From contig MJCC01000001.1 in the NCBI GenBank assembly GCA_001766655.1, positions 88,465 to 152,464 on the forward strand: a stretch of DNA of 64,000 bases. The letters run 5' to 3'. How positions within the stretch are numbered: position 1 is the first letter of the stretch; each line of letters opens with the position of its first letter. Source of the stretch: Phytomonas francai. Its lineage: Eukaryota; Euglenozoa; Kinetoplastea; Trypanosomatida; Trypanosomatidae. Positions 46,228-55,725 of this stretch are shown in pieces. The position numbers and the translations under genes were made by a program. The notes under the pieces were generated by a model. The model worked only from the letters and a program-made list of their open reading frames with translations. It did no database searches and was not told the origin of the DNA.

Positions 46228-49200
46228 ATGCAAGGGAAATTGGGGGGCGATGAGGCGAGCAGGTCGGGCCCACTCGATCATCATGATGATTTACCCCAGG
46301 AGGAGGATCTTGTGCAGACAAATGCATCTCCCGGACGGGGTTCATCGGTGATGTCCTCCAAGGCCTATCATGGTTGTGCACCCGGGAATGTGGGCCGATG
46401 CGTTTGCCCCCGCGACGGCGGCGCGGAGAGGGCCGCCGCTGCGCCCGCGTCCCGGCGTCGCCTCGCCTGCGTGCTCCGTCCCTACCTGGCGGCGCACGAG
46501 GCCTACCTGGGGTACCGTCGCGGCCTGCCCTTCGAGACCGTCGTGCCGGAGCCCCCGCACACCTTTCGCGACTACGTCGCGGCGGCGCTCGGCTACGTCG
46601 TGGCGAGGGCGCTCTGCGTCCTGGTGCTCGTGGTCTGGGCCCCGCTCTGGGCCGCCGCGCACGTCGGGCTCGCCGCGCTGGACGGCCGCAGGCGCCGGGC
46701 CTGGCGGGCCTTCCGGCGCCGCTGGCCGCACGGCAGCCGGCCGCACGTCCGGCCCCTCCGCCACCGCGCGGGGGCGGCCTTCCCGCTCGAGAAGTGGCAC
46801 CTGCGCTGCGAGGACGGCCGCCAGAGGTGGTACTACGGCGCCCCCCTCGCCCAGGCGGAGCGGGGGAACGAGCTCGGCCGCGCGCAGGCCTGCGGCTTCA
46901 CCGACCTCGAGTCCTACCGCGCCCGCCTGGGCGAGCGGGGCGCCCCGGATGCGCGGCTGAGGCCGGATCCCGAGCTCCTACGCGCAAAGATCCAGCAACG
47001 ACGCGAGTTCGAGCGGTATCAACTCGGCCTCGGCGAGCCGTCCGAGCGCCGACCACGGGGGTCGCCCGAGAAGGCCATGCAAGACGGACTGAACTTCCTC
47101 ATGCAGCTTCAAGATCCCTTTTCTGGACATTGGCCTAATGGCTATGGCGGGTGCTTGTTTTTGACCCCAGGCGTCATATTCACCAAGTTTATCTTCGCAC
47201 AGGGGGACCTCGGTAGGATGTTCTCACCGCTCAAAAATCACAATCATGTGCGGTGTGAACGAGATAAGCGCGGGAATTTGGACGGGGCATTGGGCGGCCT
47301 GGCGGAGGGGCCGCTCATGGGTGAAGATATCGCGCCTTGCGGCGCGGATGGGTGCGTGAGGGATGAGGTGCCGTGTTGTTGCCAGGAGGCCACCCGTCTG
47401 GAATTAATTCGGTATCTCCGCAACTACCAAAACGACGACGGCGGTTGGGGGCAGCATACAGAGGGGCACAGCACAATGCTTGGTACGGTTCTCAACTATA
47501 TCTCGCTGCGCATGATGGGAGTGCCTGCTGAAGACCCGTCGGCGGCTTCTGCGCGGCGCTGGGTCCATGCCAATGGTGGGGCAGTCTACACCCCTCTCTG
47601 GGGGAAGATGTGGCTCTGTATTCTCGGCCTGTTCAGCTATGACGGGGTGAGTCCTTTGCCGCCGGAGCTAATCATGCTTCCTCGATGGATCCCCTTCTCG
47701 CTTGGGCGTTCTTGGTGCCATAGTCGTGTTATTACATTGCCTTTCTTGTATTTGTTCGGATTGCGTTGGAGCGCATCGCCGCATCCACTGCTAGATGCCC
47801 TGAAGGTAGAGCTTTTTGTGCAACCATTCACTAGTATTTGTTGGCGGCGCTATCAGCATGAGGTATGCCCAAAGGATCTCTACACACCCGTGTCGAGGAC
47901 TTTTAAAGTGCTCTGCAAAGTGCTTGAGTTGTACGAGCGAAGCCCGATCTCCTTTCTGCGGCGGTATGCGTTGGAAAAGAGCTGGCAACACATCGCCTAC
48001 GATGACGAGAGCACCCATTTTATCTGCCTCGGGCCCGTCAACAAGAGCCTTAACATGCTCGTGACGTGGATCCGGGAGGGTGAAAACAGTGCGCGGTATA
48101 AGCTTCATCAGCAGCGCGTTGAAGACTACCTTTTTATGTCTCCTTATGGCATGTATATGTGCGGATACAACGGTTTACAGCTGTGGGATACAAGCTTCGC
48201 GGTGCAGGCGACATGCGCGTGTAAAAGCGAAATGCTCTTTCCAAATGAAATGGCCTTGGCGCACCACTACGTGGATATTGCCCAGGTTCGCGAAGACCCG
48301 ATTGAAAAAGACTACTTTTACCGCCACCGCACGAAGGGGGCGTGGAACTTCTCAACGAGGGAACAGTGTTGGCAGGTCTCTGACTGCACCGCTGAGGGGC
48401 TTCGGGTTATACTATTGCTGAGGCACATGCCGTTTCCGACCTCTCGTATTTTTGATGCAGTCGATGAGATTCTTTCGCTTCGCAATGCCAGTGGTGATGG
48501 TGGGTGGCCATCATACGAGCCCAAACGCGCTCCGGATTATTGCGAATTATTAAACTGCTCAGAGGTGTTCAAGGACGTGATGGTTGAGTACACCTACGTT
48601 GAGTGTAGTAGCAGCTGCATCCACACCCTCTCATTATTTCGAGAACAGTTTCCGTATTACCGTCGTAGAAGTGTCGACACCGCCATCAGCGAGGGCATCG
48701 CCTACGTTCTTTCAAATCAGAATCCAGATGGGAATTTTTACGGAAGCTGGGCAGTATGCTTCACTTATGCCGCCTGGCTCGTTTCGGATGCACTCCGCGC
48801 TTCCAAAGAGTTTTCAAATATCGCCGACCACCCATGCTGCAGGAAACTCACGGATTTTCTATTGAATCATCAGAACAGTGACGGTGGCTGGGGTGAGGAT
48901 ATGAACTCGTGCGTACGGCAGGAATGGGTTGACAATCCGGACGGCAGCCAAGTGATAAATACTGCGTGGGCGGTTATGGCAATCATGAACGTATCTGGGG
49001 AACCATACTATACAAGTCATACGCAGCCGCAGCGTATCATATCTGCAGTGGATCGAGGTATTCAGCTCATTATGTCAAGGCAACTGAGTACCGGTGATTG
49101 GGCTCAGGAGCGGATAAGCGGTATGTTCAACGGCAATAATCCTATTCACTATCCTGGGTACAAGAACACGATGCCTGTTTGGGCTCTAGGGGTGTACAAC

Positions 49201-49242
49201 ACCTGGAAGAAGAATTTTAAGAAGAACATCCCAAACGAATAG
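46228..49242 (+). CDS. ERG7: Oxidosqualene cyclase (lanosterol synthase)
   Basis: Cyclises 2,3-oxidosqualene to lanosterol in the sterol pathway, at the ER membrane. The catalytic motif VSDCTAE is intact with the acid Asp719. QW-type repeats of the family are visible, for example DGGWGQHTEGHSTMLGTVLN, DGGWPSYEP, DGNFYGSW and DGGWGEDMNSC. RWIPFSLGRSWCHSRVITLP is a strongly conserved cyclase block. The protein has 1004 residues against about 730 in yeast. Roughly 270 N-terminal residues are added, very Arg/Ala/Gly-rich, with a hydrophobic stretch at about 122-150 (ARALCVLVLVVWAPLWAAAH) that could be an extra membrane anchor. This extension is encoded by an abruptly GC-rich patch (about 46,400-47,000), unlike the rest of the gene. 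The ATG at 46228 is the first in frame. Confidence 0.95.
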   Translation: MQGKLGGDEASRSGPLDHHDDLPQEEDLVQTNASPGRGSSVMSSKAYHGCAPGNVGRCVCPRDGGAERAAAAPASRRRLACVLRPYLAAHEAYLGYRRGLPFETVVPEPPHTFRDYVAAALGYVVARALCVLVLVVWAPLWAAAHVGLAALDGRRRRAWRAFRRRWPHGSRPHVRPLRHRAGAAFPLEKWHLRCEDGRQRWYYGAPLAQAERGNELGRAQACGFTDLESYRARLGERGAPDARLRPDPELLRAKIQQRREFERYQLGLGEPSERRPRGSPEKAMQDGLNFLMQLQDPFSGHWPNGYGGCLFLTPGVIFTKFIFAQGDLGRMFSPLKNHNHVRCERDKRGNLDGALGGLAEGPLMGEDIAPCGADGCVRDEVPCCCQEATRLELIRYLRNYQNDDGGWGQHTEGHSTMLGTVLNYISLRMMGVPAEDPSAASARRWVHANGGAVYTPLWGKMWLCILGLFSYDGVSPLPPELIMLPRWIPFSLGRSWCHSRVITLPFLYLFGLRWSASPHPLLDALKVELFVQPFTSICWRRYQHEVCPKDLYTPVSRTFKVLCKVLELYERSPISFLRRYALEKSWQHIAYDDESTHFICLGPVNKSLNMLVTWIREGENSARYKLHQQRVEDYLFMSPYGMYMCGYNGLQLWDTSFAVQATCACKSEMLFPNEMALAHHYVDIAQVREDPIEKDYFYRHRTKGAWNFSTREQCWQVSDCTAEGLRVILLLRHMPFPTSRIFDAVDEILSLRNASGDGGWPSYEPKRAPDYCELLNCSEVFKDVMVEYTYVECSSSCIHTLSLFREQFPYYRRRSVDTAISEGIAYVLSNQNPDGNFYGSWAVCFTYAAWLVSDALRASKEFSNIADHPCCRKLTDFLLNHQNSDGGWGEDMNSCVRQEWVDNPDGSQVINTAWAVMAIMNVSGEPYYTSHTQPQRIISAVDRGIQLIMSRQLSTGDWAQERISGMFNGNNPIHYPGYKNTMPVWALGVYNTWKKNFKKNIPNE
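46400..47000. other. GC-rich island within the oxidosqualene cyclase 5' coding region
   Basis: Nearly every third codon position is G or C and both alternative frames stay open, in contrast to the mixed composition on either side. It encodes the Arg/Ala/Gly-rich N-terminal extension. Confidence 0.8.
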
Positions 49243-50510
49243 GAAATCTTGACAAGGAAAAAAATGAAGTTTCAGTTTTTAAGTGAAATGCAATGGAAAA
49301 GCGTTTTATGATTTTAGCACGATTACCTTGCCAATTTCGGGTGAAATGCATGTAGTCGTTTATTTCATCTCTCGTTTCTCGCTAAGAGGGGTGGCTTGGC
49401 TTCCGGCTATTTCCGTTTAATCTCCGTTTTAGCAATGCTCTTTATGGAGCAAATGCATTATCACGGAGTTTCAAAAATGGACTTGCCTTTTCCCTCTCTT
49501 CCCCCTCTTTTCCCCAATATACACGCAGTTTGCATTTTTTATGTATACACACATGCATATTGGCCATTCTGTCAACAATAATGATGCCAAACTTGTTCAT
49601 TTTCATTGGTTTTCTTGTAAAACTAAATCTTAACGCAGCTTCGAAAAGAACTCGGTGAATTTTAAAATTAAGCACGCAAAGGGGAGAAATTAAATATTAT
49701 TTGATCATTTTTTCGATAAAGTTTAAATAAAATTTTCCCATCCGAGAATGGTGCGAATTCCGATGCAGGGTACTTTTGAAAAGTGAGAAGTATCTCTACG
49801 GTTGCCACGCTTTCTTGTCGTAAGCAACACACGGTGGTGTGAATCGTAATAAGCTCAACTTAGGTAAGTAAAGGGAAAGCTGCTAATGGGGTGCTGAGTT
49901 CCTGAGGGGTTAAAAAGCGAAAGGTGACCGAGCTAGGGAAAACTTTCACAACCAAAATTTTTATATGTAACTCTGAGACAGATGTATAATTCCACTAGGG
50001 ATAAAGTCAACGAGTTCTCTTTTTTATTCTATTGGTAATCATTATTGAACACTGTTTTTACGCTTTTTGTTGTTATGGAGTGACAAATTAGCATCTCTCC
50101 TCCTCAAAAATGTTACCGTTCCAGGATTTCTTAAGTGTGGTGTATTCATTAGCGATAGTTTCTAAATTGAGAGTAAATTACGCTGAACGATTTTTCAATC
50201 TTTTTTTGCATTTATTTCTTTATGAAACTGATTCAACTGGGATGAACCCACTAAGTGAATTACTTTTCTGTGTCAAACATAACAAATATAGTTCCTCCTC
50301 TCTCTCTATTTCTTTTTTCTGTTCTGATATGTTTACAGATTTGATTTTAAAAAATTCTCATTTTTAAAAAAACCAAAGATCATTTTTTTTCTGTATTTTT
50401 AGTGATTTGTATTACAACATTACACTCTATTTATTATTCATATATAGGTATTTCATCCTGAGGGAAAGGTATCTTCTCTTTGCATTATCCTTAACAAGTG
50501 GAAATACAAT
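49243..50510. other. Intergenic spacer of about 1.27 kb
   Basis: No convincing gene. An 85-codon frame at 50110-50367 begins with ATG but is Phe/Leu/Ser-rich, as random AT-rich sequence would be. Pyrimidine tracts and AG sites occur before 50511, but I cannot pick one acceptor. Confidence 0.5.
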
Positions 50511-50849
50511 ATGTACAACAAGTATAAGAAAAATATCATGGAAGTCAAGAAAGTACAAAGTCCTGAAAAGTGGAGCACGACAAGTACGAATGAAAATAGC
50601 TTTTCTGAAACCTATACCCACAAGATCCGAAAGACAGCCACGCACAGGGATCAAGATCTGAGTTTCACCTACACCTTGGTGCGTCCGCGAAGGTACAGTT
50701 ACAGGACGCGATCCAATCGAAAGACCCTTAGGCTTTCGCATCTGAATTCTTCGAAAGAGACATCGCTTGCGTGGACGCATCCGTTTCCCCACCGTGTGGA
50801 ATCCCAAAAGTCCAAACCCACCCGAGCGCACCTGTCGACCTCGCACGAT

Positions 50850-51365
50850 ACGACCCCCGCGGCGGCGGCCTTTCCGGAGGCCGATGGCCATCAAACGGTG
50901 CGGGTGGCCTCCAGGCCGGGCTCCTTCTTCCTGACCTACCAGGCCCCGGCGTCTCTCGTGCCGCACCCTCTCTTCCGTTACCTCTCCTTTCTACGGCCCA
51001 CCGCCCTCCCCCCCGCGCCAGGGGGGGACGCGGCCGGCCCTGCCATCCCCCTCCAGCACGTCCTGCGGCTCAGCCGGCGGGGCCCCTCGTCGGGGGGGGG
51101 GGCCTCAGCCCCGCCACGGACCCCTCCCCGGGGGACCGGGACGGCGCCGCGGAGTTCACGGCCTCGCTCGAGCTGCCGCCCAGCCCGCCGTCCTCGCCGC
51201 ACGGGGAGGGCGGGGGAGGGGAGACGAAGAGGACGGGGACCCCCGCGGCAGGGGGGGAGGGCGTTAGCCGTCCTCTGCGCTTCCGCCAGCGGGCCACGCG
51301 CGGCGACGGCTCCCCCGCCTCGCCCTCGCCGAGGAGGGGACACCGCGGGTCACCGACCGCACAAA
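50850..51365. other. GC-rich island within the frameshifted gene
   Basis: About 0.5 kb of extreme G/C with many homopolymer runs (C7, G7, G11), bounded by AT-rich coding sequence on both sides. It contains the apparent frameshift. Confidence 0.75.
51092..51102. repeat. Mononucleotide run G11 at the frame junction
   Basis: Eleven consecutive G directly at the point where coding character switches frame. Confidence 0.95.
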
Positions 51366-52540
51366 ATGGGATCTACAATGGTAAAAACGAGGAAAGGGCC
51401 GACGTGAAAGTGATCACCGAGGGGGTCATCCATAGACGACCCCCACTCCAGCGCTTAGGGGAAGAATTGCGGCAGTGGAGGGCCTCGCTTTATGAGTTTA
51501 AGCTCCACCTAATCCGTAAAAACAAGGAAATCCTTGGTGAGGGAGGCAACGCCCGCGGTGAAACTCAGGAAAGGTCTAATGGCGGAAGCATCTCAAGAGA
51601 GAGCTCGGGTTTAAATACTGAAGACGAGGGTGCATTAGCCGTCAAGGAAATACCTGTTGAAAAAGTCAAAATAGCGGAAGACACTAGATTTAATCTGAGC
51701 TACGATAGTAAGAACTTTTCATCGACAATGTACACACAAGAGCTGTTTTCTCTCACGGATGGTAACCTGTACGCTTCCGGGAATAATTACAATGGGGGCG
51801 CGGTGGAAAAGGTGGGTGATTCTTCGAAAGGGCAAACTCAACCGTTGCGGGGGAACGATGAGGAGTCAAAATACTTTGTCGTATTTTCTTCCTATCCGAA
51901 AGAGCATCGGTGGTGGTTCCTGCGAGGTGTGAAATGGAATTTCAGTATATTGCGTCATGTGCTCCGCATAGAAATTCATCCAGTTTCTGAGTCCATGTCC
52001 AAGGTAGCCTAACTAAAATGTGAAGTATGAAGAGCTTAAATAGGTCACTCCTTTTTTCCTTCAAAAAAAAAGTTATTTTATATACTTGCATTATATGATT
52101 ACTATGTTTTATTTCTCTACTTTTACAGGGTTTGTTTGTTTGTTTATGTATCTAATTATAGGCTTATTTGATTTTGAGGAGGAGGATATCAGTCGAATTA
52201 GTTTAATATATTACTAAGTAACACTACCTATATCAAAAAAAAATGCTTCTATTTTATAAATTATTCTTAGTACAGTATTTTTATCTTTTCTTATAATTTC
52301 TTGTAAGCAATTACCTCTTTTTGGAATGTTAACTTTAAGAGGTAAAATGGAAATAAAATCTGTAATACACTATGAAGAAATGATTGTAAGTATTGTTCGT
52401 AGTACCGTAGTAGTAAACGATGCTAACCGTTTTAGTAGCCACATGACTTTTGAAGCTCTCCCAAACTTAACAAAGAAAGACTGAAATGGGTCTCCTTGGC
52501 GTTTATTCCCCATTATTCATATACAACCACACATAACCAC

Positions 52541-52563
52541 ATATATATATATATATATATATA
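52541..52563. repeat. (TA)n microsatellite
   Basis: About 11 AT units following ACATAACCAC repeats. Confidence 0.9.
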
Positions 52564-52744
52564 CCTACATTTATAAAAATTAAATATTTAGAAATATATT
52601 TGTATGGTAAAAGGTATTAACCGCTTACATCGTGTCATTTTTTCCCCCTTAACCATCGAGATGGACAATAAACTTAGTAAATTAAGTGAAACGCTATGAA
52701 TAATTAGTCGAATAGCATAAGTTCATGTATAAATAAGTGAGTAC

Positions 52745-52764
52745 ATATATATATATATATATAT
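52745..52764. repeat. (TA)n microsatellite
   Basis: About 10 AT units, second of three in the same spacer. Confidence 0.9.
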
Positions 52765-53015
52765 GATGTTTAGCTTCCGCGTAGTTAATATTTTAAAGCG
52801 AGTAAGTATATATTTCTCGACGAAAGGTAGTCATAGGATGAAGCGATCATTCCTAAGCGGTATCACCTTAAACCTGTTATTCATCTAAAATGCCGCGATG
52901 CTGATGTTTGAATACTTTTTCTTAATCTCCATGTTTTTTTTCTTTCTACAGCTTAGATTTTTACATCGGGTATATTGCCATTTTTATTTTGTAATACAAT
53001 AATAAGGGTAGATAC

Positions 53016-53030
53016 TATATATATATATAT
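53016..53030. repeat. (TA)n microsatellite
   Basis: About seven uninterrupted units, then TTATATAA; third of three in this spacer. Confidence 0.85.
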
Positions 53031-53520
53031 TTATATAATCCCCAATCTTCTTTGCAATCTATTACAGAGTCACTTTTATTCCATTGAGCGTAACGCTCTC
53101 CATTAAGCGCTTCTATTCTACTTTATTTTCCTCATACACATTACTTGTGTCAAATATTAGGAAAGCGTGTAATTCAATTCACGTTATATTTCTAGATATT
53201 TTTAACGTTCTCAATATCAGTTATAATCGTGTAAAAAGGGGAAAAAGGGAAAAAGCATACCACCAGGTTAGCAAACGTTCGCGCACGTTAAAGAAAAGCT
53301 ACCGGTAACACTACTTTATAGCCTATAAAACGGCTTATTGGTTTGAGTTCTGAACGTGAGTGTCCTTAGGAAGGGAATATACCTATACATAAAATCCACA
53401 TCCAGGGGCTTCAGCTTAGAAAAAAAAGACTGAATATACACACTAACTCTTGTTTGTTTTTTTTTTAAAATAAAAATAGTGATTATACTATTTCAACTTT
53501 CTGTCATAAGTTTTAAGAGA

Positions 53521-55725
53521 ATGGGTCTTTGCTCCTGCAAAAGTATTTCCCAGCTGCGGAAGAAAAAGAACCCTCGTGGAGGCGATAAGGATGACTATGG
53601 CGAGATCTATTTTCCAGCTCCGAGCCTGAAGCCTGATGCTTCCCACAGACATATCCACATTCCAACAGAAGTCAGCGTGAATGAGTCCCCCTCCGAGGTG
53701 CCTTACTACCACTCCCCCAATAGGAAAGGTAGCCAGAGGGATAGAAGCAGTGATACTAGTATTAGCTTCATCAACCAGCGGAGCAAAACGGGGAATGTGT
53801 ACCTCAGTCCCTTAGGAAATTCAAAGCATCCGTATCAGCGCAAGATTACAGATATTTACATCAACCAAAATGAAGATTGCCTACCCCCCTACGATTTTCA
53901 AAATTTATCTCTGGCCGATGAAACCTCAAAGATCAAGGTGGAATCAATTTCGGATAAAAGCTCTAGTACCAATTTATACTCGGCTTCCTTCGATAATCTA
54001 ACCAGTTTGCATTCTGCGTATGAGAAAGAGAATCGCGACGATATGCACGTGAACGGCACTCCTCCACAAAACAAAGCCCAGAATCCATCCAGCATGGGGC
54101 CTAGGTGTGCCTCTAAAGGCTCCCCTCGTCCGGTTCAAGCCACCTCCCCGCATGATTCCCCTTCTGGGAAGGAGACGGCGAGCCTTCTGGATGTGGCAAG
54201 GGACTACTCCGCCTTTCGAACCCCCATAGAGGACTTCTCCAGTGATGTTTCCGATTTTTACACCACGAATCGTCCTCGCGGGTATGCGTACTATAGCAAT
54301 CCGAAACCGAGTCCGGCTCAGCGGGCCCCACCGCGGTCTGGCGGCCTCGCACTCCCGCCCGCGCCGCTGTCGGCAAAGTTCAGCCGCACGTCGAGCCTCA
54401 CGGCCGTCGACGTTCGGAACAACCGGCGGTACGACCCCCCCGCGCTCCGGCGGACGGACTCCTTCGCGAGCGGGGCGTCGGAGCCTAACGCGGGCGCCAA
54501 CCGCAGCTTCTTCAGCTGCCGCAGCACGGCGACGTCGATCTCGGCGGGGCAGGCGTCGGGCGCGCGGCGGGCCGCGCTCAGCCGGCCGCCCTCCTCGCCC
54601 CCGGCCCGCGCGCCGTCCACGATGCGGCTGCCGCCGCGCGCCCGCCGCGTCCCCCCCCGGATCCTCCTCTCCCTCGAGAAGCCCGGTGGGGGGCGTGGGA
54701 CGAGCGCAGGGGGGGCCAAGCCAACTGAGACACAGACAGGCGAGGCCAAGCCAACTGAGACACAGACAGAGGAGGGCAAGCCAACTGAGACACAGACAGG
54801 CGAGGCCAAGCCAACTGAGACACAGACAGGCGAGGCCAAGCCAACTGAGACACAGACAGAGGAGGGCAAGCCAACTGAGACACAGACAGAGGAGGGCAAG
54901 CCGGCGGAGGTTGTGTTTGTCACAGCCTCGCTGCAGGAAATGCGGGACGTAGGGGCGATCGGCGGGGCGGAGGGGACGGAGCGGGCGGCGTCGGTGGTCC
55001 CCTCGTCCTTCTTCGATGAGACCCCGAGGAGCTCCTGCTTCCGCTCCTTCCCCCCGACACCGTCCGTGTGGGTGAGCGATGGCGCGGCCACCCCTATGGA
55101 CAGACCCGCTAGCGCAGCCGCTCAAAAACTTCGCTTGCACGCCTTCCATACGCCGGTGGTGCCTCTTCAGCATATGGAAAGGTCAAAAGGGAGGGAAGCG
55201 ACCGCCCCAGCCCCGACCCCGGTGAAGGAGCCAAAGGAGGATAATGAGAGGAAAAAGGAGGAGAGCATCGACCCTACATTGCGAGCTAAGAGTGCGTCTA
55301 CAACTCACATCAACCCGGCTACAATGGAAGCTTTCGAAACGGAAAAACCGCGAGAAGTTCTGGTTCTCAAAGAAAACATCACCAACACCAACAATAACGA
55401 AAAGGCAAAATACGAAACGGAAGAAGTGGAAAAAGAACCATTGCCAGTAGGAGGGGTTTTAAAAGGGCTACGAACCTCTTCCCCCATTCCTGTGGCGAGC
55501 GAAGGGAGAGAAATGAGTTTAACTAGCACAGGCGAAGCGAAGCTTTCAACAATGGCCTCTTCCTTATTGAAGGGTCATAATCAGGAACAGAATTTAAAAG
55601 GGCATGCGTTATCCTCAGGGATTGTTATTCCTATTCATGATTCGTCCGAAGATAGCCTGGATCGAAGAAATGATTCCCTAAACGACAATTCTTTGGTCGA
55701 TTTGGTAAATATTATTTCGTATTAA
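53521..55725 (+). CDS. Dually acylated, disordered membrane-associated protein with 30-bp minisatellite
   Basis: The ATG at 53521 is chosen over the longer open frame (which opens with GTG at 53479) because it creates MGLCSCKSISQLRKKK. This is a textbook N-myristoylation site at Gly2, with palmitoylatable Cys4 and Cys6 and a following Lys/Arg patch. Such signals target trypanosomatid proteins to the flagellar or plasma membrane. No catalytic domain is seen in the 734 residues; the rest is Ser/Pro-rich and disordered. A central GC-rich Arg/Ala/Pro-rich segment (about 270-395) is followed by six 10-residue repeats of KPTETQTGEA type, then charged C-terminal sequence ending in an acidic, Ser/Asn-rich tail. 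It could be a structural or signalling scaffold of the flagellar membrane (inference). Alternative: a kinetoplastid-specific cytoskeleton linker. Confidence 0.7.
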   Translation: MGLCSCKSISQLRKKKNPRGGDKDDYGEIYFPAPSLKPDASHRHIHIPTEVSVNESPSEVPYYHSPNRKGSQRDRSSDTSISFINQRSKTGNVYLSPLGNSKHPYQRKITDIYINQNEDCLPPYDFQNLSLADETSKIKVESISDKSSSTNLYSASFDNLTSLHSAYEKENRDDMHVNGTPPQNKAQNPSSMGPRCASKGSPRPVQATSPHDSPSGKETASLLDVARDYSAFRTPIEDFSSDVSDFYTTNRPRGYAYYSNPKPSPAQRAPPRSGGLALPPAPLSAKFSRTSSLTAVDVRNNRRYDPPALRRTDSFASGASEPNAGANRSFFSCRSTATSISAGQASGARRAALSRPPSSPPARAPSTMRLPPRARRVPPRILLSLEKPGGGRGTSAGGAKPTETQTGEAKPTETQTEEGKPTETQTGEAKPTETQTGEAKPTETQTEEGKPTETQTEEGKPAEVVFVTASLQEMRDVGAIGGAEGTERAASVVPSSFFDETPRSSCFRSFPPTPSVWVSDGAATPMDRPASAAAQKLRLHAFHTPVVPLQHMERSKGREATAPAPTPVKEPKEDNERKKEESIDPTLRAKSASTTHINPATMEAFETEKPREVLVLKENITNTNNNEKAKYETEEVEKEPLPVGGVLKGLRTSSPIPVASEGREMSLTSTGEAKLSTMASSLLKGHNQEQNLKGHALSSGIVIPIHDSSEDSLDRRNDSLNDNSLVDLVNIISY
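54320..54720. other. GC-rich island within the acylated-protein gene
   Basis: About 0.4 kb of extreme G/C coding for Arg/Ala/Pro/Ser-rich sequence, ending exactly where the 30-bp minisatellite begins. Confidence 0.75.
54715..54894 (+). repeat. In-frame 30-bp minisatellite (6 copies)
   Basis: Six head-to-tail copies of a 30-bp unit beginning GCCAAGCCAACTGAGACACA, with two alternating variants (ACAGGCGAG or ACAGAGGAGG at the unit end). They encode (A/G)KPTETQT(G/E)E. A decayed seventh unit (GKPAEV) follows. The near-identity of copies implies recent expansion or homogenisation. Confidence 0.95.

Larger units (their letters stand above)
50511..52012 (+). pseudogene. Hypothetical protein gene split by a frameshift at an 11-G run
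   Basis: Frame A opens with ATG at 50511 and reads sensibly (for example VRVASRPGSFFLTYQAP and HPLFRYLSFLRP) up to about 51092, then degenerates. Frame B reads sensibly from about 51100 (DRDGAAEFTASLELPPSPP) to the stop at 52012 but has no ATG until near its C-terminus; its upstream end opens only with GTG. The frames meet at 11 consecutive G (51092-51102). One extra G in the run would join them into one protein of about 500 residues. Either the run is miscounted in the assembly, the gene is broken, or ribosomes slip there. The C-terminal ~60 residues (FVVFSSYPKEHRWWFLRGVK) look folded; function unrecognised. I favour a sequencing error in a real gene. Confidence 0.6.
52013..53520. other. Intergenic spacer of about 1.5 kb with three (TA)n tracts
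   Basis: No gene supported; a Lys/Arg-rich 74-codon frame at 53084-53308 lacks an ATG start. Very AT-rich. It ends in a T-run and AG (53478-53479) that would give a 41-nt 5' UTR for the next gene. Confidence 0.55.

Noticed and set aside
46342..47138. Additional Arg/Ala/Pro-rich ORFs in the cyclase GC island
   Set aside because: Shadows caused by high GC; the cyclase frame is continuous through the region.
50110..50367. 85-residue small protein
   Set aside because: Phe/Leu/Ser-rich composition expected from AT-rich random sequence; no motif and no clear splice signal.
50771..52012. Independent 413-residue gene
   Set aside because: It opens with GTG, has no ATG until near the C-terminus, and its first third reads as out-of-frame GC sequence; better explained as the downstream half of the gene starting at 50511.
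54318..55173. Long - strand open frames with Leu/Cys/Ser-rich repeats
   Set aside because: They are the reverse complement of the minisatellite and GC island in the + strand gene and lack any independent support.
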